A stretch of DNA of 64,000 nucleotides from Vibrio ostreae (GCF_019226825.1 NZ_CP076642.1:124001-188000), one strand, 5' to 3'. Positions 35,769-45,828 are shown, counted from the first letter of the stretch. Numbers and translations: made by a program. Notes: generated by a model from the letters alone, not told the origin.

Positions 35769-36458
35769 TTACTGTAAGTGGTTGTCACCGGTACTGTAGG
35801 CAATGATCTGACTGATCTCGGTCATGCTGCGGCCGGATTGCTCTCGCCATTGACAAAAGGCTTCAGTGGCTGCCTGCAGGGATCGTTTGGTATTTTTACC
35901 ACCTTCGATGACACCGGTATTACGCAGGTAAGCCTCAACATCACCCGTCAGGATAAAGGTGTCCACACCCATTTGACGAAGGGTGTAAGGGCCGGTATTA
36001 CCGCCCAGGCGATCGCCGTGCTTTTTCAGATAATCCCACAGTTCAGTGATGCGTTCGGCAGGCCAGTCAGCCACCATCCGGCTGAATGAACCATGAGTGA
36101 GGCGCGCTTCGTAAATCATTTGTGCATTGTTGCGAATCGACATTACTTTCACCAGATGCCTGATAATGCTTGGGTCTTGCGCTTTTTGCTCCAAAATCTC
36201 GTCCGAAAGCATCAGCAAAGGTTCAATGCGAAACTGAAAGAACAACTCTTCAAACGCCGGCCACTTTTTGCGTACCACGGCCCAGGAAATACCACTCTGA
36301 AATACTTTCATGCTGAATGCCGATAACCAGCGATCTTCCGCTATCGCCGCCAGCTCGTCCTTACTAAGAGGTTTACTCACTAACGCTTCGAGTTTATCAC
36401 TGCCACCTTTACGTTCAGCAGCGCGCTGATATATGGCGTCAAACTTTTCCATAGTCAT
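35769..36458 (-). CDS. DNA-3-methyladenine glycosylase I-like protein
   Basis: A 229-residue protein of the Tag-like glycosylase family (HhH fold), which removes 3-methyladenine from DNA. Matching segments are WLSAFSMKVFQSGISWAVVRKKWPAFEELF, given here as FSMKVFQSGISWAVV and RKKWPAFEELF, and NTGPYTLRQMGVDTFIL. The frame is open further upstream, but the ATG at 36458 has GGGTGA five bases before it. The zinc-binding cysteine/histidine set of E. coli Tag is not evident, so it may be a divergent member of the family. Transcribed alone. Confidence 0.78.
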   Translation of the reverse strand: MTMEKFDAIYQRAAERKGGSDKLEALVSKPLSKDELAAIAEDRWLSAFSMKVFQSGISWAVVRKKWPAFEELFFQFRIEPLLMLSDEILEQKAQDPSIIRHLVKVMSIRNNAQMIYEARLTHGSFSRMVADWPAERITELWDYLKKHGDRLGGNTGPYTLRQMGVDTFILTGDVEAYLRNTGVIEGGKNTKRSLQAATEAFCQWREQSGRSMTEISQIIAYSTGDNHLQ

Positions 36459-36607
36459 GGTTGTCACCCGGTTTTGAATCAGAAAACAGTATGTTATCAA
36501 AACGGGGGAGCGTAGGCACTTCTGCACGAAAGATTAGATACCAGAAAAATAAACATAAATGACAGCACGGTTTTATTTGGTTTTTTCATAATCGTGTATG
36601 TTACACT

Positions 36608-36624
36608 AATTGGTATAACAAGTT
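36608..36624. promoter_or_regulatory. ExuR/UxuR-like operator 1
   Basis: AATTGGTATAACAAGTT lies ten bases before the start codon of the GntR-type regulator. It shares TTGGTATAACAA with the site upstream of uxaC and resembles the UxuR/ExuR site ATTGGTATACCAAT, indicating autoregulation. Confidence 0.75.
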
Positions 36625-36633
36625 GTTGATGAG

Positions 36634-37389
36634 ATGAGTATGGAACCCAACGTTAAGCTTTATCAAAAGATAGCGAATCGCTTTAAAAAAGAAATAGCTG
36701 ACGGTGTATACCAGGTAGGTGATATGTTACTTGCTGAACGTTTAATCGCCGAACAAATGGAAGTCAGCCGCACCGTCATCCGTGAAGCAATGATCATGCT
36801 GGAAGTCGAAGGGTTCGTTGAGGTTCGTAAAGGCTCAGGTATTCGCGTGATTAATACTCAGATTGATTCCGCCGTTACTGAGTCCAGTCAGCTAGTTACC
36901 GACGCCAGCTTCATGTTAACTTGTGGTCCATTTGAACTGCTGCAAGCCCGTCAGCTATTTGAAAGCAACATTGCTGAATTCGCCGCGACTCAGGCCACTA
37001 AGCAGGATCTGGTTGCTTTGATGAAAATTCAGGAACAAGCCAAATCAGATGACTTTAGCCGTGATTCATACTGGGATAGTGAATTTCATATCCAGCTTGC
37101 ACGCTGTACACAAAATTCCGCGGTGGTCCATGTGGCAGAGATGTTGTGCAAACATCGCGAAAACAATCCCTATTGGAAAAAGTTGCACGAGCATATTGAA
37201 GACAACAAGATTCGCAGCTGGTGTACAGAGCATGACGATATTGTTCAGGCCCTGATAAAACGGGATCCGCAGGCTGCGCGTCAGGCTGTATGGCAACACA
37301 TTGAAAATACGAAACAGATGTTGTTTGACGGTTCCAGCGACGACTATGATCGTTTCTTGTTTGCGGAAAGTCCTCTTTCTACCTTCTGA
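36634..37389 (+). CDS. GntR/FadR-family hexuronate regulator (ExuR/UxuR-like)
   Basis: A 251-residue repressor. The N-terminal winged HTH contains LLAERLIAEQMEVSRTVIREAMIMLEVEG, given as AERLIAEQMEVSRTVIREA, and the C-terminal FCD domain spans about 95-235 with DSEFHIQLARCTQN. It resembles ExuR/UxuR, which sense hexuronates or their pathway intermediates. The convergent uxaABC genes and the shared operator support this. Start could be 36634 or the in-frame ATG at 36640, which has a better-spaced GATGAG. Confidence 0.88.
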   Translation: MSMEPNVKLYQKIANRFKKEIADGVYQVGDMLLAERLIAEQMEVSRTVIREAMIMLEVEGFVEVRKGSGIRVINTQIDSAVTESSQLVTDASFMLTCGPFELLQARQLFESNIAEFAATQATKQDLVALMKIQEQAKSDDFSRDSYWDSEFHIQLARCTQNSAVVHVAEMLCKHRENNPYWKKLHEHIEDNKIRSWCTEHDDIVQALIKRDPQAARQAVWQHIENTKQMLFDGSSDDYDRFLFAESPLSTF

Positions 37390-37419
37390 TTTCCAATGAA
37401 TATACAAGCTTGACGTGTA

Positions 37420-37457
37420 AACCAGTAACGCCAGGCATTTGTCTGGTGTTACTGGTT
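37420..37457 (+). terminator. Hairpin after the hexuronate regulator gene
   Basis: AACCAGTAACGCCAG pairs with CTGGTGTTACTGGTT around an eight-base loop. The T tract is poor, so termination strength is uncertain. Confidence 0.65.
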
Positions 37458-37502
37458 GGTTAAATCATCGTTGCTGACCGAACGGTTGTTTGGAACTGTG
37501 TA

Positions 37503-37530
37503 CAAAAAGGCGACCTGCTCTGGGCCGCCT
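37503..37530 (-). terminator. Terminator of the uxa operon
   Basis: AGGCGACC and GGCCGCCT form a stem ending, on the minus strand, in TTTTT. It lies about 23 bases past the uxaA stop codon. Confidence 0.78.
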
Positions 37531-37552
37531 GTTAAAGTGTTGTGAAGTTTGA

Positions 37553-39040
37553 TTACAACGTCACGCCGCTCTTAAAAATCGCTATCTCACGGAAATCATT
37601 GCGCTCATTGCAGGTTTGCTGACCATTGACGAATGCGGCGACCCGTTCAATAAAACACTCCAGCAGTTCATCCATACTGATGCCTTCAATTAATGCGCCG
37701 GCGTTAAAGTCGATCCAGTGTGGTTTTCGCTTAGCCAAGTCGCTATTGGTGGCCAGTTTGAGGGTCGGTACTGGTCCTCCATAGGGGGTTCCGCGTCCGG
37801 TACTGAACAGCACCATATGGCAGCCTGCCATTGCCAGAGCGGAAGTGGCGATAGCATCATTCCCTGGCGCACTGAGCAGATTTAATCCTGGTTTGGTCAG
37901 GCGTTCACCGTAGCTCAGTACGTCCATAACCTGACTACGGCCTGCCTTTTGCGTGCAACCGAGCGACTTTTCTTCCAGAGTAGAAATGCCTCCTGCCTTA
38001 TTACCGGGCGAGGGGTTTTCGTAGATAGGTTGATTGTGATCGATAAAGTACTGCTTGAAGTTATTGATCATGCCGACTGTATTTTCAAATGTGGTTTTAT
38101 CGATGCAGCGACTCATCAGGATATGTTCCGCTCCGAACATTTCCGGTACTTCTGTCAGTACTGTTGTTCCGCCGTGTGCGACAAGGTAGTCCGAAAATCT
38201 TCCCAGTAGCGGGTTAGCGGTAATACCGGAAAAACCGTCGGAACCTCCGCACTCCAGACCAAAGCGTACTTCGTGCAAAAAGCCTGGCTGGCGCTGGTCA
38301 GTCATCATTTTGTCGTACAGCTTTCTGAGTAACCCGACTCCGGTTTCCACTTCATCGTCGTGTTTCTGACAGATCATAAACTCAATCCGATCCGGGTCAT
38401 AATCACCCAGAGACTCTCTGAACGCATTGAGCTGATTATTTTCACAGCCGAGACCAACCACTAATACACCGCCCGCATTGGGATGTTTTGCCAGATTTTG
38501 CAGCAATGTTTTGGTGTTTTGATGGTCATCGCCGAGTTGCGAGCAACCGTACTGATGGGTAAATACATTTACGCCATCGATTTGTGTCATGTCAGCCTGA
38601 GATTCGAGTTGCTTTTTCATCATTCTGGCCATGGCATTGACACAACCCACGGTCGGGATTATCCACAATTCATTGCGGATCCCTACCTCTCCGTTATAAC
38701 GCCGGTATAGTTCGACCGGAGTGTCGTGCAAGGTGCTGTCTATGGACTGGAAATCCGGTTGATACTGGTAGTCGCTTAACTCTTTGAGGTTCGTGCGTAT
38801 ATTGTCCTGATCGACACGGGTGCCAGCCGAAATCGCGGTCACAGCATGTCCGATAGGGGCGCCATATTTCACGATCAGGTCATCGCAGGCAAAATCCTTC
38901 AACGCGACTTTGTGAGCCTGAGGAATATCGTCCTGCAACGTAATCGACTGCTGGTCGATCTCTACAGTCGTACCCGCCGTGAGATCACTTAATGCCACGG
39001 CTACGTTGTCCTGCGGATGGATTTTAAGTAATGAGTTCAC
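37553..39040 (-). CDS. uxaA: Altronate dehydratase
   Basis: A 495-residue enzyme (same length as E. coli UxaA) dehydrating altronate to 2-keto-3-deoxygluconate. An N-terminal SAF-like domain (LLKIHPQDNVAVALSDL to about residue 90) precedes the catalytic part with GCENNQLNAFRE, FGLECGGSDGFSGITANP and GRGTPYGGPVPTLKLATNS. The frame is open upstream to 39103, but GTG at 39040 has AAGGAGG five bases before it and gives the family length. Third enzyme of the galacturonate branch, 10 bases after uxaB. Confidence 0.94.
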   Translation of the reverse strand: MNSLLKIHPQDNVAVALSDLTAGTTVEIDQQSITLQDDIPQAHKVALKDFACDDLIVKYGAPIGHAVTAISAGTRVDQDNIRTNLKELSDYQYQPDFQSIDSTLHDTPVELYRRYNGEVGIRNELWIIPTVGCVNAMARMMKKQLESQADMTQIDGVNVFTHQYGCSQLGDDHQNTKTLLQNLAKHPNAGGVLVVGLGCENNQLNAFRESLGDYDPDRIEFMICQKHDDEVETGVGLLRKLYDKMMTDQRQPGFLHEVRFGLECGGSDGFSGITANPLLGRFSDYLVAHGGTTVLTEVPEMFGAEHILMSRCIDKTTFENTVGMINNFKQYFIDHNQPIYENPSPGNKAGGISTLEEKSLGCTQKAGRSQVMDVLSYGERLTKPGLNLLSAPGNDAIATSALAMAGCHMVLFSTGRGTPYGGPVPTLKLATNSDLAKRKPHWIDFNAGALIEGISMDELLECFIERVAAFVNGQQTCNERNDFREIAIFKSGVTL

Positions 39041-39050
39041 GTTCCCCTCC

Positions 39051-40511
39051 TTATGCATCAGCCAACGCGCTGCGCATTCCCCGTGAGCAGATGCGCTCAA
39101 CATGGGCAGTTACACATTCGGAAAGGCCAGGGACCTTGGTTAAATCTGCATCCCAGTGTTCGGCATTCGCCAATACCGCGTCCACTAATTCACGGCAAGA
39201 TAAATGACCAGCTTCAACTTGTGCCCATTGTGCGGCGAAGAAATCCAGCCATGGCTGATCGTCATTCAGGGGATAGGTTTGTTGATTCCGCTTGCCCTGA
39301 TAAAAGGTAATTAATGCCGCAAAAGCAAAGCTGAGGTAGCGGGGTAACCGCTGTTCATTGGCTTGATATGCTAAGAGCTGAGGCAGGATCCTGGTTTTGA
39401 ATTTGGTCATGCTATTCAGCGCAATCGATAACAGCTGATGCTGGATATATGGGTTTTTAAACCGGTATTCGACATCAGTGGCGAATGCGATCAGTTCATC
39501 TTCAGGTAAAGAGAGAGTCGGTATGATTTCTGAGAACATTACCTGTTTCAGGTAGGCCGCGATTTGCTCATCCTGCATGCTTTCGCCTACGGTATCGATG
39601 TCCGCCTGATAGGCAACCGGAACCAAAGCGGTATGAGCACCATTAAGAATGGCCACCTTACGCTCTTTATAAGGTTTGATGTCGTCCACAATCTTGATAT
39701 TGAGTGCATATTCTTCATCAAGCTGGTCAAGGCACAACGCCTGGTTAAGCCATTGTGGCCCCTGAATGACGAACAGGTAGAAATTTTCAGCGCTGACCAT
39801 AAAGGTATCTTGATAACCAAGTAGCGCTTCCAATTGGGGTACTTCATCTTTCGGATACCCGGTGACGATACGATCAACTAAAGTTGAACAAAAAGTGTTG
39901 GCATTATCGACCCATGCACGGAATTCTGCCGGTAGCGCCCAAAGGTCAATATAGCGTTGTATAATTGCTTGCAGAGCCGCGCCGTTGTAGTCAATCAGTT
40001 CACAAGGGATAATAATCCATCCTTTGTCGTCGGCGCCTTCGAAATGATTAAATCTCTCCCACAGCATACGCGTCAGTTTGGCCGGGTAACTGCTCGGCGG
40101 GATATCGGTGAGTTTGTCACTCTCGACGAAGGCAATACCGGCTTCTGTTGTATTGGAGAAAACAAATCGGGTATCAGGGTTGTGGGCCAGAGTCACAATC
40201 TGCGCAAATTCATCATATGCCGATAATTCCTGATTGACGGAATAGATAATACGCGATTGAGAGACCGCCTGGCCGTCTTCATCCAGCCCCCGAATCAGAG
40301 TGGTATATAAGCCCTGCTGTGTGTTGAGGCTGGGTGGGAAGGTGCCGCCGATCGGGCGGATAACGCTGACGCCAGAATTAAAATTTGTGTGTTGGTTGAG
40401 TTGATCGACTTGCCAGTCGAGAAAGGCACGTAAAAAGTTGCCCTCGCCGAACTGGATGATTTTAGTCGGATAAGATGGGCCGGGAAAAGTATCGCGGTTA
40501 AGCTGAATCAT
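39051..40511 (-). CDS. uxaB: Tagaturonate reductase (altronate oxidoreductase)
   Basis: A 486-residue NAD-dependent mannitol-dehydrogenase family enzyme reducing tagaturonate to altronate. Motifs include [47 protein letters not shown] and [19 protein letters not shown], which holds the catalytic lysine region. AGGTAA precedes the ATG. It lies 100 bases after uxaC and directly before uxaA. Confidence 0.95.
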   Translation of the reverse strand: MIQLNRDTFPGPSYPTKIIQFGEGNFLRAFLDWQVDQLNQHTNFNSGVSVIRPIGGTFPPSLNTQQGLYTTLIRGLDEDGQAVSQSRIIYSVNQELSAYDEFAQIVTLAHNPDTRFVFSNTTEAGIAFVESDKLTDIPPSSYPAKLTRMLWERFNHFEGADDKGWIIIPCELIDYNGAALQAIIQRYIDLWALPAEFRAWVDNANTFCSTLVDRIVTGYPKDEVPQLEALLGYQDTFMVSAENFYLFVIQGPQWLNQALCLDQLDEEYALNIKIVDDIKPYKERKVAILNGAHTALVPVAYQADIDTVGESMQDEQIAAYLKQVMFSEIIPTLSLPEDELIAFATDVEYRFKNPYIQHQLLSIALNSMTKFKTRILPQLLAYQANEQRLPRYLSFAFAALITFYQGKRNQQTYPLNDDQPWLDFFAAQWAQVEAGHLSCRELVDAVLANAEHWDADLTKVPGLSECVTAHVERICSRGMRSALADA

Positions 40512-40611
40512 AATAGTTACCTATGTCGGGGTGTTGCTGTCGGCCAAAGACCAACAGCAATCAAAGGGCTTTAATATTTGGATTGTCGAACAGACCGGCT
40601 GTCGACGGGGA

Positions 40612-42030
40612 TCACCGTGATAGTGCAGTGAGACCAAAATAGTTCTTTGCGTTGTGGTAGCAGATATCGGCAACCATACGGCTCAGCAGGTCAAAATCAG
40701 CTGGCGCTTCACCATTTTCGACCCATTGACCAATCATCTGGCACAAAATGCGACGGAAATATTCGTGACGTGTGTAAGACAGGAAACTACGGCTATCGGT
40801 CAGCATACCGACAAAGCGACTTAACAATCCCAGTTGCGCTAACTGAGTCATTTGACGTTCCATGCCATCTTTCTGATCGTTAAACCACCACCCGGATCCG
40901 AATTGAATCTTGCCTTCGATACCGCCGCCCTGGAAATTGCCGCACATGGTGGCAATCACTTCGTTATCGCGCGGATTTAAGCAGTACAAGATAGTTTTTG
41001 GCAGCGCGTCATCCCGGTCGAGTGCATTCAAAAGGCGAGCCAGTGGCAGCGCAACTTCACCATCGTTGATGGAATCGAAACCGGTATCCGGGCCCAGTAG
41101 TTCAAACATACGTTGGTTGTTATTACGCAGTGCGCCAATGTGATATTGCTGCACCCAGCCGCGCTTTGCGTACTCTTTACCCAGAAAAACTAGGACAGCG
41201 GTTTTAAACTGTGCGGTTTCAAAAGGTGTCACGTCGTTTCCTGCCAGACGCTTGGCGAGAATGGAATCCAGCTCCTGTTCACTGGCGTCTTCATATACCA
41301 CGGTATCAAGCGCATGATCGCTGATACAGCATCCGTGCTCTGCGAAGTGTTGCAGGCGTTTTTTCAGCGCGCGGCACAAATCGGTAAAGAGATGGATCTC
41401 AACGTCTGCGACTTCCGCTAACTGATGCACATAGTCTGTAAAGGTAGCGAGATGAATGTTGAATGCTTTGTCGGGACGCCAGCTGGGCAGCATTTGTATC
41501 AGGAAAGAGTCATCTTCGGCCACTTGTTTATGTGCACTCAAATCGTCAACCGGGTCATCTGTGGTACCCACCATCTCGACTTTCATTTTTTGCATGATCG
41601 ATCGGGCGCTGAATTCTGGGCTCGCTAACATTTCATTGCACTGATCCCAGACTTGCAGAGCATTTTTTTCACTCAATACCATGTCTTTTATACCAAAAGG
41701 ACGACGTAGTTCGAGGTGTGTCCAGTGATAGATAGGGTTGCCGATGGTAAACGGCACCGTGCGTGCAAACGCCAGGAATTTTTCCTTATCGGTAGCTTCA
41801 CCAGTACAAAAGCGTTCTTCAACACCGTTACTGCGCATTGCGCGCCATTTGTAATGATCGCCACGCAGCCAGATGTCGGTCAGGTTTTGAAAGCGGTAAT
41901 CCTGCGCTACCTGTTGAGGAGGCAGGTGGCAGTGATAGTCGATGATTGGCATGTCCGCGGCCACCTCATGATACAGGCGGCGCGCGATGTCATTATGCAG
42001 CAAAAAGTTTTCAGAGAGGAAAGTGGTCAT
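40612..42030 (-). CDS. uxaC: Uronate isomerase
   Basis: A 472-residue enzyme of the amidohydrolase superfamily converting galacturonate to tagaturonate (and glucuronate to fructuronate). The metal-binding motif [12 protein letters not shown], the region [15 protein letters not shown], and the C-terminal [20 protein letters not shown] are clear. TTG at 42036 is rejected in favour of ATG at 42030 with AAGG upstream. First gene of the uxaCBA operon; an ExuR/UxuR-like site lies 12 bases before it. Confidence 0.95.
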   Translation of the reverse strand: MTTFLSENFLLHNDIARRLYHEVAADMPIIDYHCHLPPQQVAQDYRFQNLTDIWLRGDHYKWRAMRSNGVEERFCTGEATDKEKFLAFARTVPFTIGNPIYHWTHLELRRPFGIKDMVLSEKNALQVWDQCNEMLASPEFSARSIMQKMKVEMVGTTDDPVDDLSAHKQVAEDDSFLIQMLPSWRPDKAFNIHLATFTDYVHQLAEVADVEIHLFTDLCRALKKRLQHFAEHGCCISDHALDTVVYEDASEQELDSILAKRLAGNDVTPFETAQFKTAVLVFLGKEYAKRGWVQQYHIGALRNNNQRMFELLGPDTGFDSINDGEVALPLARLLNALDRDDALPKTILYCLNPRDNEVIATMCGNFQGGGIEGKIQFGSGWWFNDQKDGMERQMTQLAQLGLLSRFVGMLTDSRSFLSYTRHEYFRRILCQMIGQWVENGEAPADFDLLSRMVADICYHNAKNYFGLTALSR

Positions 42031-42041
42031 ACCCAAACCTT

Positions 42042-42058
42042 AGTTGTTATACCAATTT
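42042..42058. promoter_or_regulatory. ExuR/UxuR-like operator 2
   Basis: AGTTGTTATACCAATTT, the reverse complement of which contains TTGGTATAACAA, identical over twelve bases to operator 1. It is placed just before uxaC and would repress the uxa operon. Confidence 0.75.
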
Positions 42059-42185
42059 TCAAATAAGATACATCAGAATCGTCCTTTAACAAGTTGTCCT
42101 AGGTCACTAATTACGATTTTATGTGTTTAAAATCACTAAAATTAGGCTATTTATCGTTAAATTGTTAAATGGATCGGATTTTTTC

Positions 42186-42202
42186 AAGTTGTTATACAAA
42201 AA
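42186..42202. promoter_or_regulatory. ExuR/UxuR-like operator 3
   Basis: AAGTTGTTATACAAAAA; its reverse complement shares TTGTATAACAACTT with the other two sites apart from one or two positions. It lies 198 bases before the TRAP dctQ gene in a 369-base AT-rich divergent region that shows no gene, and would place the transporter in the same regulon. Confidence 0.65.
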
Positions 42203-42399
42203 GTAGTGTTTTTTGATCTGGTGTCGGTTTTTTATCTGCACTACATGTATTATATGTTGGTAATTAGTTAGACCAATCTGGGGTAATTTAGAACGAGATC
42301 GTGGCTTACTAAAGGACAAATAAGTGCAAGACCCGGGTCTGAATAATCATCCGGATCTGATTAATCATATTGTGAAGCGATAATGAGAAGAGAAACGCA

Positions 42400-42921
42400 A
42401 TGATAATTGAGTTAATCAACGAATATATAAACAGAGGGTTGCGGGTTCTGCTGACCTTATTTATGGCCGTAATGATCATTACGGTTGTATGGCAGGTTTT
42501 TACGCGTTTTGTTTTGAACGATCCGGCCAACTTTACCGATGAACTGTCACGTTACTTGTTAATATGGATAGGAGTGCTGGGAGGCGCGTATACCTTTTCC
42601 ATCAGGCGGCATCTAGCATTAGAGTTGCTGTCATCTAAATACGGAGATACGGGAAAACAAGTTTTAGCCGTGATCACTAATGCGATAGTGGTGCTGCTAT
42701 CCAGTATTGCATTTATTTACGGTGGATATTTACTGGTTACATCAACGTTGGCCAATGGGCAGATTTCTCCCGGGATAGTGATCGGCGGTAAACATTTATT
42801 GATTGGTTATGTTTATCTCGTTGTACCTGTCGCAGGAGTATTAATTACCTATTTCGGATCGCTCGATATTATTCGAGCTATTTACTTCCTTAGTAATAAT
42901 CGCAGTCAACAAAACGCATAA
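42400..42921 (+). CDS. dctQ: TRAP transporter small permease (hexuronate cluster)
   Basis: A 173-residue DctQ-type protein with four membrane segments and the family hallmarks NFTDELSRYLLIWIGVLG and FSIRRHLALELL. It is the first gene of a dctQ-dctM-dctP set, divergent from uxaC with a shared operator, so it likely imports galacturonate or glucuronate. An AGAAGAG sequence precedes the ATG. Confidence 0.9.
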   Translation: MIIELINEYINRGLRVLLTLFMAVMIITVVWQVFTRFVLNDPANFTDELSRYLLIWIGVLGGAYTFSIRRHLALELLSSKYGDTGKQVLAVITNAIVVLLSSIAFIYGGYLLVTSTLANGQISPGIVIGGKHLLIGYVYLVVPVAGVLITYFGSLDIIRAIYFLSNNRSQQNA

Positions 42922-42942
42922 TCACTGCGGTAGGAAAATATT

Positions 42943-44301
42943 ATGACTTTAACCGATTTGTTATTCTCACAAGAATTTCTGCTAAATGCACCTGATTTCT
43001 TCTATGATCTATTTCCTGTTATCGTGCTATTCGGTACTTTGGCGTTGTTGTTGGTCATTGGAGTACCGATTGCTTTTTCAATTGGTTTAGCGGCTTTCTT
43101 GACCGTATTTGTCGATTTTCCGATTGATAAAACTTCGATTTTGATGTCGCAGAAACTCGCCAATGGACTCAATAACTTTGGCTTATTAGCTCTGCCGTTT
43201 TTTATTGTCGCTGGTAATTTGATGAACCGGGGAGGACTTGCCAATCGCCTGATTAACTTCGCGATGCTGTTTGGTGGGCGCCTACCAGGTGCTTTGTCAC
43301 ATGTCAACGTGATTGCTAACATGATGTTTGGCGCGCTCTCGGGATCCGCGACTGCATCTGCGGCCGCAGTGGGCGGTATTATGCGGCCATTGCAGGATAA
43401 ACATAATTATCCTGCGGATTTTTCTACTGCAGTAAATGTTTCTTCCTGTCCTGCAGGGTTGTTGATTCCACCTTCTAATATTTTGATTCTGTATGCATTG
43501 GTTAGTTCGACTTCCGTCCAGTATTTGTTTATTGCCGGTTATTTACCTGGAATACTTATGGGACTGGGTATTATGGTGGGGATATTTTTACTGGGAGCGA
43601 AATTTAATATCCCACGTGAAAAGTATGAGTTTACCGAAAAAACCAGTAAGGTTGTTCTTGATGCACTACCCAGTCTGGGTTTAGTAATTATCATCATGGG
43701 CGGGATATTGGCAGGAATATTTACCGCAACAGAAGCCTCAGCCATTGCAGTGGTATATAGCTTACTACTAGGTTTTATTTATAAAGAACTTAAATCTGGC
43801 GATATCTTTCCAATTTTGGTTGACAGTGTGGTGACAACTTCAATTGTGTTATTGATGGTTGCGACGTCTTCAGCAATGTCTTGGTCTATGGCTAATGCGG
43901 ATATTCCGACATTTATTTCTGATTTTATTCTCGAAGCTTCTGAAAACCCGCTGATGATCATTTTGCTGATGAACATCATTCTGCTGATTATCGGTACCTT
44001 TATGGATATGACGCCTGCGGTACTGATATTTACGCCAATTTTTCTGCCAATAGCGACTCAAATGGGTATAGACCCGATTCACTTCGGCATCATTATGGTG
44101 TTCAACCTGTGCATCGGTATCTGCACTCCTCCTGTGGGGACCGCCTTATTTGTCGGTTGCAGTGTTTATGAAACCAAATTAGGCCAGGTCGTGCCTAAGA
44201 TGATTCCGCTGTTCTTCATCATGGTTATTACGCTTGCCATCGTCACTTTAATTCCGTCGTTATCGCTCTGGTTGCCACACTTGGCAGGCTATAGCTCTTA
44301 A
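42943..44301 (+). CDS. dctM: TRAP transporter large permease (hexuronate cluster)
   Basis: A 452-residue DctM-type channel subunit with about twelve membrane segments. Features: PFFIVAGNLMNRGGLANRLI, MMFGALSGSATASAAAVGGI, LIPPSNILILYALVSSTSV and CIGICTPPVGTALFVG. It follows dctQ by 21 bases. Substrate assignment to hexuronates rests on the uxa genes beside it. Confidence 0.92.
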   Translation: MTLTDLLFSQEFLLNAPDFFYDLFPVIVLFGTLALLLVIGVPIAFSIGLAAFLTVFVDFPIDKTSILMSQKLANGLNNFGLLALPFFIVAGNLMNRGGLANRLINFAMLFGGRLPGALSHVNVIANMMFGALSGSATASAAAVGGIMRPLQDKHNYPADFSTAVNVSSCPAGLLIPPSNILILYALVSSTSVQYLFIAGYLPGILMGLGIMVGIFLLGAKFNIPREKYEFTEKTSKVVLDALPSLGLVIIIMGGILAGIFTATEASAIAVVYSLLLGFIYKELKSGDIFPILVDSVVTTSIVLLMVATSSAMSWSMANADIPTFISDFILEASENPLMIILLMNIILLIIGTFMDMTPAVLIFTPIFLPIATQMGIDPIHFGIIMVFNLCIGICTPPVGTALFVGCSVYETKLGQVVPKMIPLFFIMVITLAIVTLIPSLSLWLPHLAGYSS

Positions 44302-44344
44302 ACAAAAACAACTTAAAGCCAATAACGTAAAACAGGACTGTGAA

Positions 44345-45310
44345 ATGAAAACTCTGAATAAACTGCTTTTAGCTTGCACTGTATCAACGCTGATGAGTAG
44401 CAATGTCTATGCTGCCACATTGAAAATGTCTCACGCACTGCCAACTGAGCATCCGGTACACCAATCTCTGGAATTTTTTGCCAAGGAGGTCCGCAAAGAG
44501 GCTCAATTACGAGTAAAAGTGTATCCGAACGGTACATTAGGTGATGAGTCTGAAGGTCTGCAAATGGTACAAAATGGCACGGTTGCGTTTACTAAAGCCA
44601 GTGCGGCTACACTTAATACATTTGCTCCGGATTACAAGTTACTTTCACTCCCTTATTTATATCGGGATCGTGCACAGTATGATGCGGTGCTGAACGGACC
44701 TATTGGCGAAGAAATCCTGGCTTCATCTCGCAATGCAGGTTTTATCGGACTGGCCTTTCTGGACGCTGGTTCACGTAGCTTTTATACCAGCAAGCCAATT
44801 AAAACACCGCAAGATTTAAAAGGGATGAAGATTCGGGTTCAAAACTCGGCGTTGTCGATTGATACGATTAAGGCCCTCGGTGGTACGCCTGTTCCGCTGC
44901 CATATGGTGAACTTTATTCGGCTATGCAGCAGGGCGTAGTTGATGGTGCCGAGAACAATGTACCTTCTTATTATTCTTCCCGACATTACGAAGTAAAAAC
45001 AGTATTCTCACGTGATAACCATACAGTAGTGCCGGATGTATTGGTCATGTCGACTAGTGTATGGGACTCATTAACGGACGCACAGCGAGAAGGTATTCGT
45101 AAAGCGGCCAAAGAGACAGCTAAAGTGCAGGAAGATAACTGGGCTAAGTATGTAGAAAAAGCGACTCAGGATTTGAAGCAACATAATATTACGTTTGTGG
45201 AAAGCGATGTCGCCAAATTTCAGGCAGCAGTTCAGCCTGTGTACGATAAATTTAAAACTGATAATCCGGAATTAGTTCCGTTGCTTGAGCAAATACAACA
45301 AACTCCATAA
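44345..45310 (+). CDS. dctP: TRAP transporter substrate-binding protein (hexuronate cluster)
   Basis: A 321-residue periplasmic binding protein: signal peptide (NKLLLACTVSTLMSSNVYA), then SHALPTEHPVHQSLEFF, DLKGMKIRVQNSALSIDTI with the carboxylate-binding arginine, and SAMQQGVVDGAENNVPSYY. The ligand is probably galacturonate or glucuronate by context. It ends the operon before a strong terminator. Confidence 0.92.
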   Translation: MKTLNKLLLACTVSTLMSSNVYAATLKMSHALPTEHPVHQSLEFFAKEVRKEAQLRVKVYPNGTLGDESEGLQMVQNGTVAFTKASAATLNTFAPDYKLLSLPYLYRDRAQYDAVLNGPIGEEILASSRNAGFIGLAFLDAGSRSFYTSKPIKTPQDLKGMKIRVQNSALSIDTIKALGGTPVPLPYGELYSAMQQGVVDGAENNVPSYYSSRHYEVKTVFSRDNHTVVPDVLVMSTSVWDSLTDAQREGIRKAAKETAKVQEDNWAKYVEKATQDLKQHNITFVESDVAKFQAAVQPVYDKFKTDNPELVPLLEQIQQTP

Positions 45311-45316
45311 ACACAA

Positions 45317-45342
45317 AAGGCACTGTAAACAGTGCCTTTTTT
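45317..45342. terminator. Terminator after the hexuronate TRAP operon
   Basis: GGCACTG, loop TAAA, CAGTGCC, then T6, with AAAA before the stem. The A run makes it usable in both directions, also for the small membrane peptide gene on the minus strand. Confidence 0.92.
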
Positions 45343-45368
45343 CTTGCTTTCGCGAGGGGTTGACCGGA

Positions 45369-45482
45369 TTAGATGTTAACCCAGGTCAGGCTTAGCATCA
45401 TCACAACCAGAGAAGTTGCAGAAAACATTGCCAGCATGCCGAACAGCTCACGAACAGACAGTGATTGTTTTTTATCTAACAT
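45369..45482 (-). CDS. Putative 37-residue single-span membrane peptide
   Basis: A short open frame encoding LDKKQSLSVRELFGML followed by a hydrophobic segment (about 14-34) and ending TWVNI. It has a charged, soluble N-terminus and one membrane span, the shape of small regulatory membrane peptides. AGGTGA lies four bases before the ATG, and a terminator follows 27 bases past the stop. It was found by reading the gap; no family is recognised. It is supported only by these features, so it may not be real. Confidence 0.5.
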   Translation of the reverse strand: MLDKKQSLSVRELFGMLAMFSATSLVVMMLSLTWVNI

Positions 45483-45770
45483 AGCGTCACCTTTTATCGA
45501 CATAAGTAAATGAGGTATGGGTCACACTTTACTCTTTTGTGTGCGTTAGATCAAATCAAAACTGTAATTTTAATTCAATAAATATCAGTTTCATCGCCTT
45601 ATTAGCGGTGTTTACGTAATAAAATTACTAAATTTGAACCTGTACGGGGTGGTTGTCGCCGTGCTGAGCGGTGTTATAGCGGTGTGAATGGTGGCGTTGG
45701 CGTGGCCTATGGCTTTTAACTTAAAAAAAACAGTTGATTAGAGTGGGGCAGGATGGGACGCAGAGCTAAC
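45483..45770. other. AT-rich gap with no recognised element
   Basis: About 290 bases between the small peptide and the iron-transport promoter. It should carry the peptide's promoter; no gene, operator or RNA was recognised. Confidence 0.4.
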
Positions 45771-45828
45771 AAATGATAGTGATTACCATAACGATTTATA
45801 TTGATATTGATGTGTGTTGTTATAGTAT
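45771..45828 (+). promoter_or_regulatory. Fur-box-like site and promoter before the FecCD operon
   Basis: AAATGATAGTGATTACCATA (45771-45790) matches the Fur consensus AAATGATAATNATTATCATT at all but about three positions. A possible promoter follows, TTGATA (45801-45806), 16 bases, TAGTAT (45823-45828). The GATATTGAT repeats over the -35 could extend the Fur site. It points to iron-regulated expression. Confidence 0.65.

Noticed and set aside
45530..45556. CRP-like site TTTTGTGTGCGTTAGATCAAAT
   Set aside because: The two half-sites are off by two bases from the required spacing.
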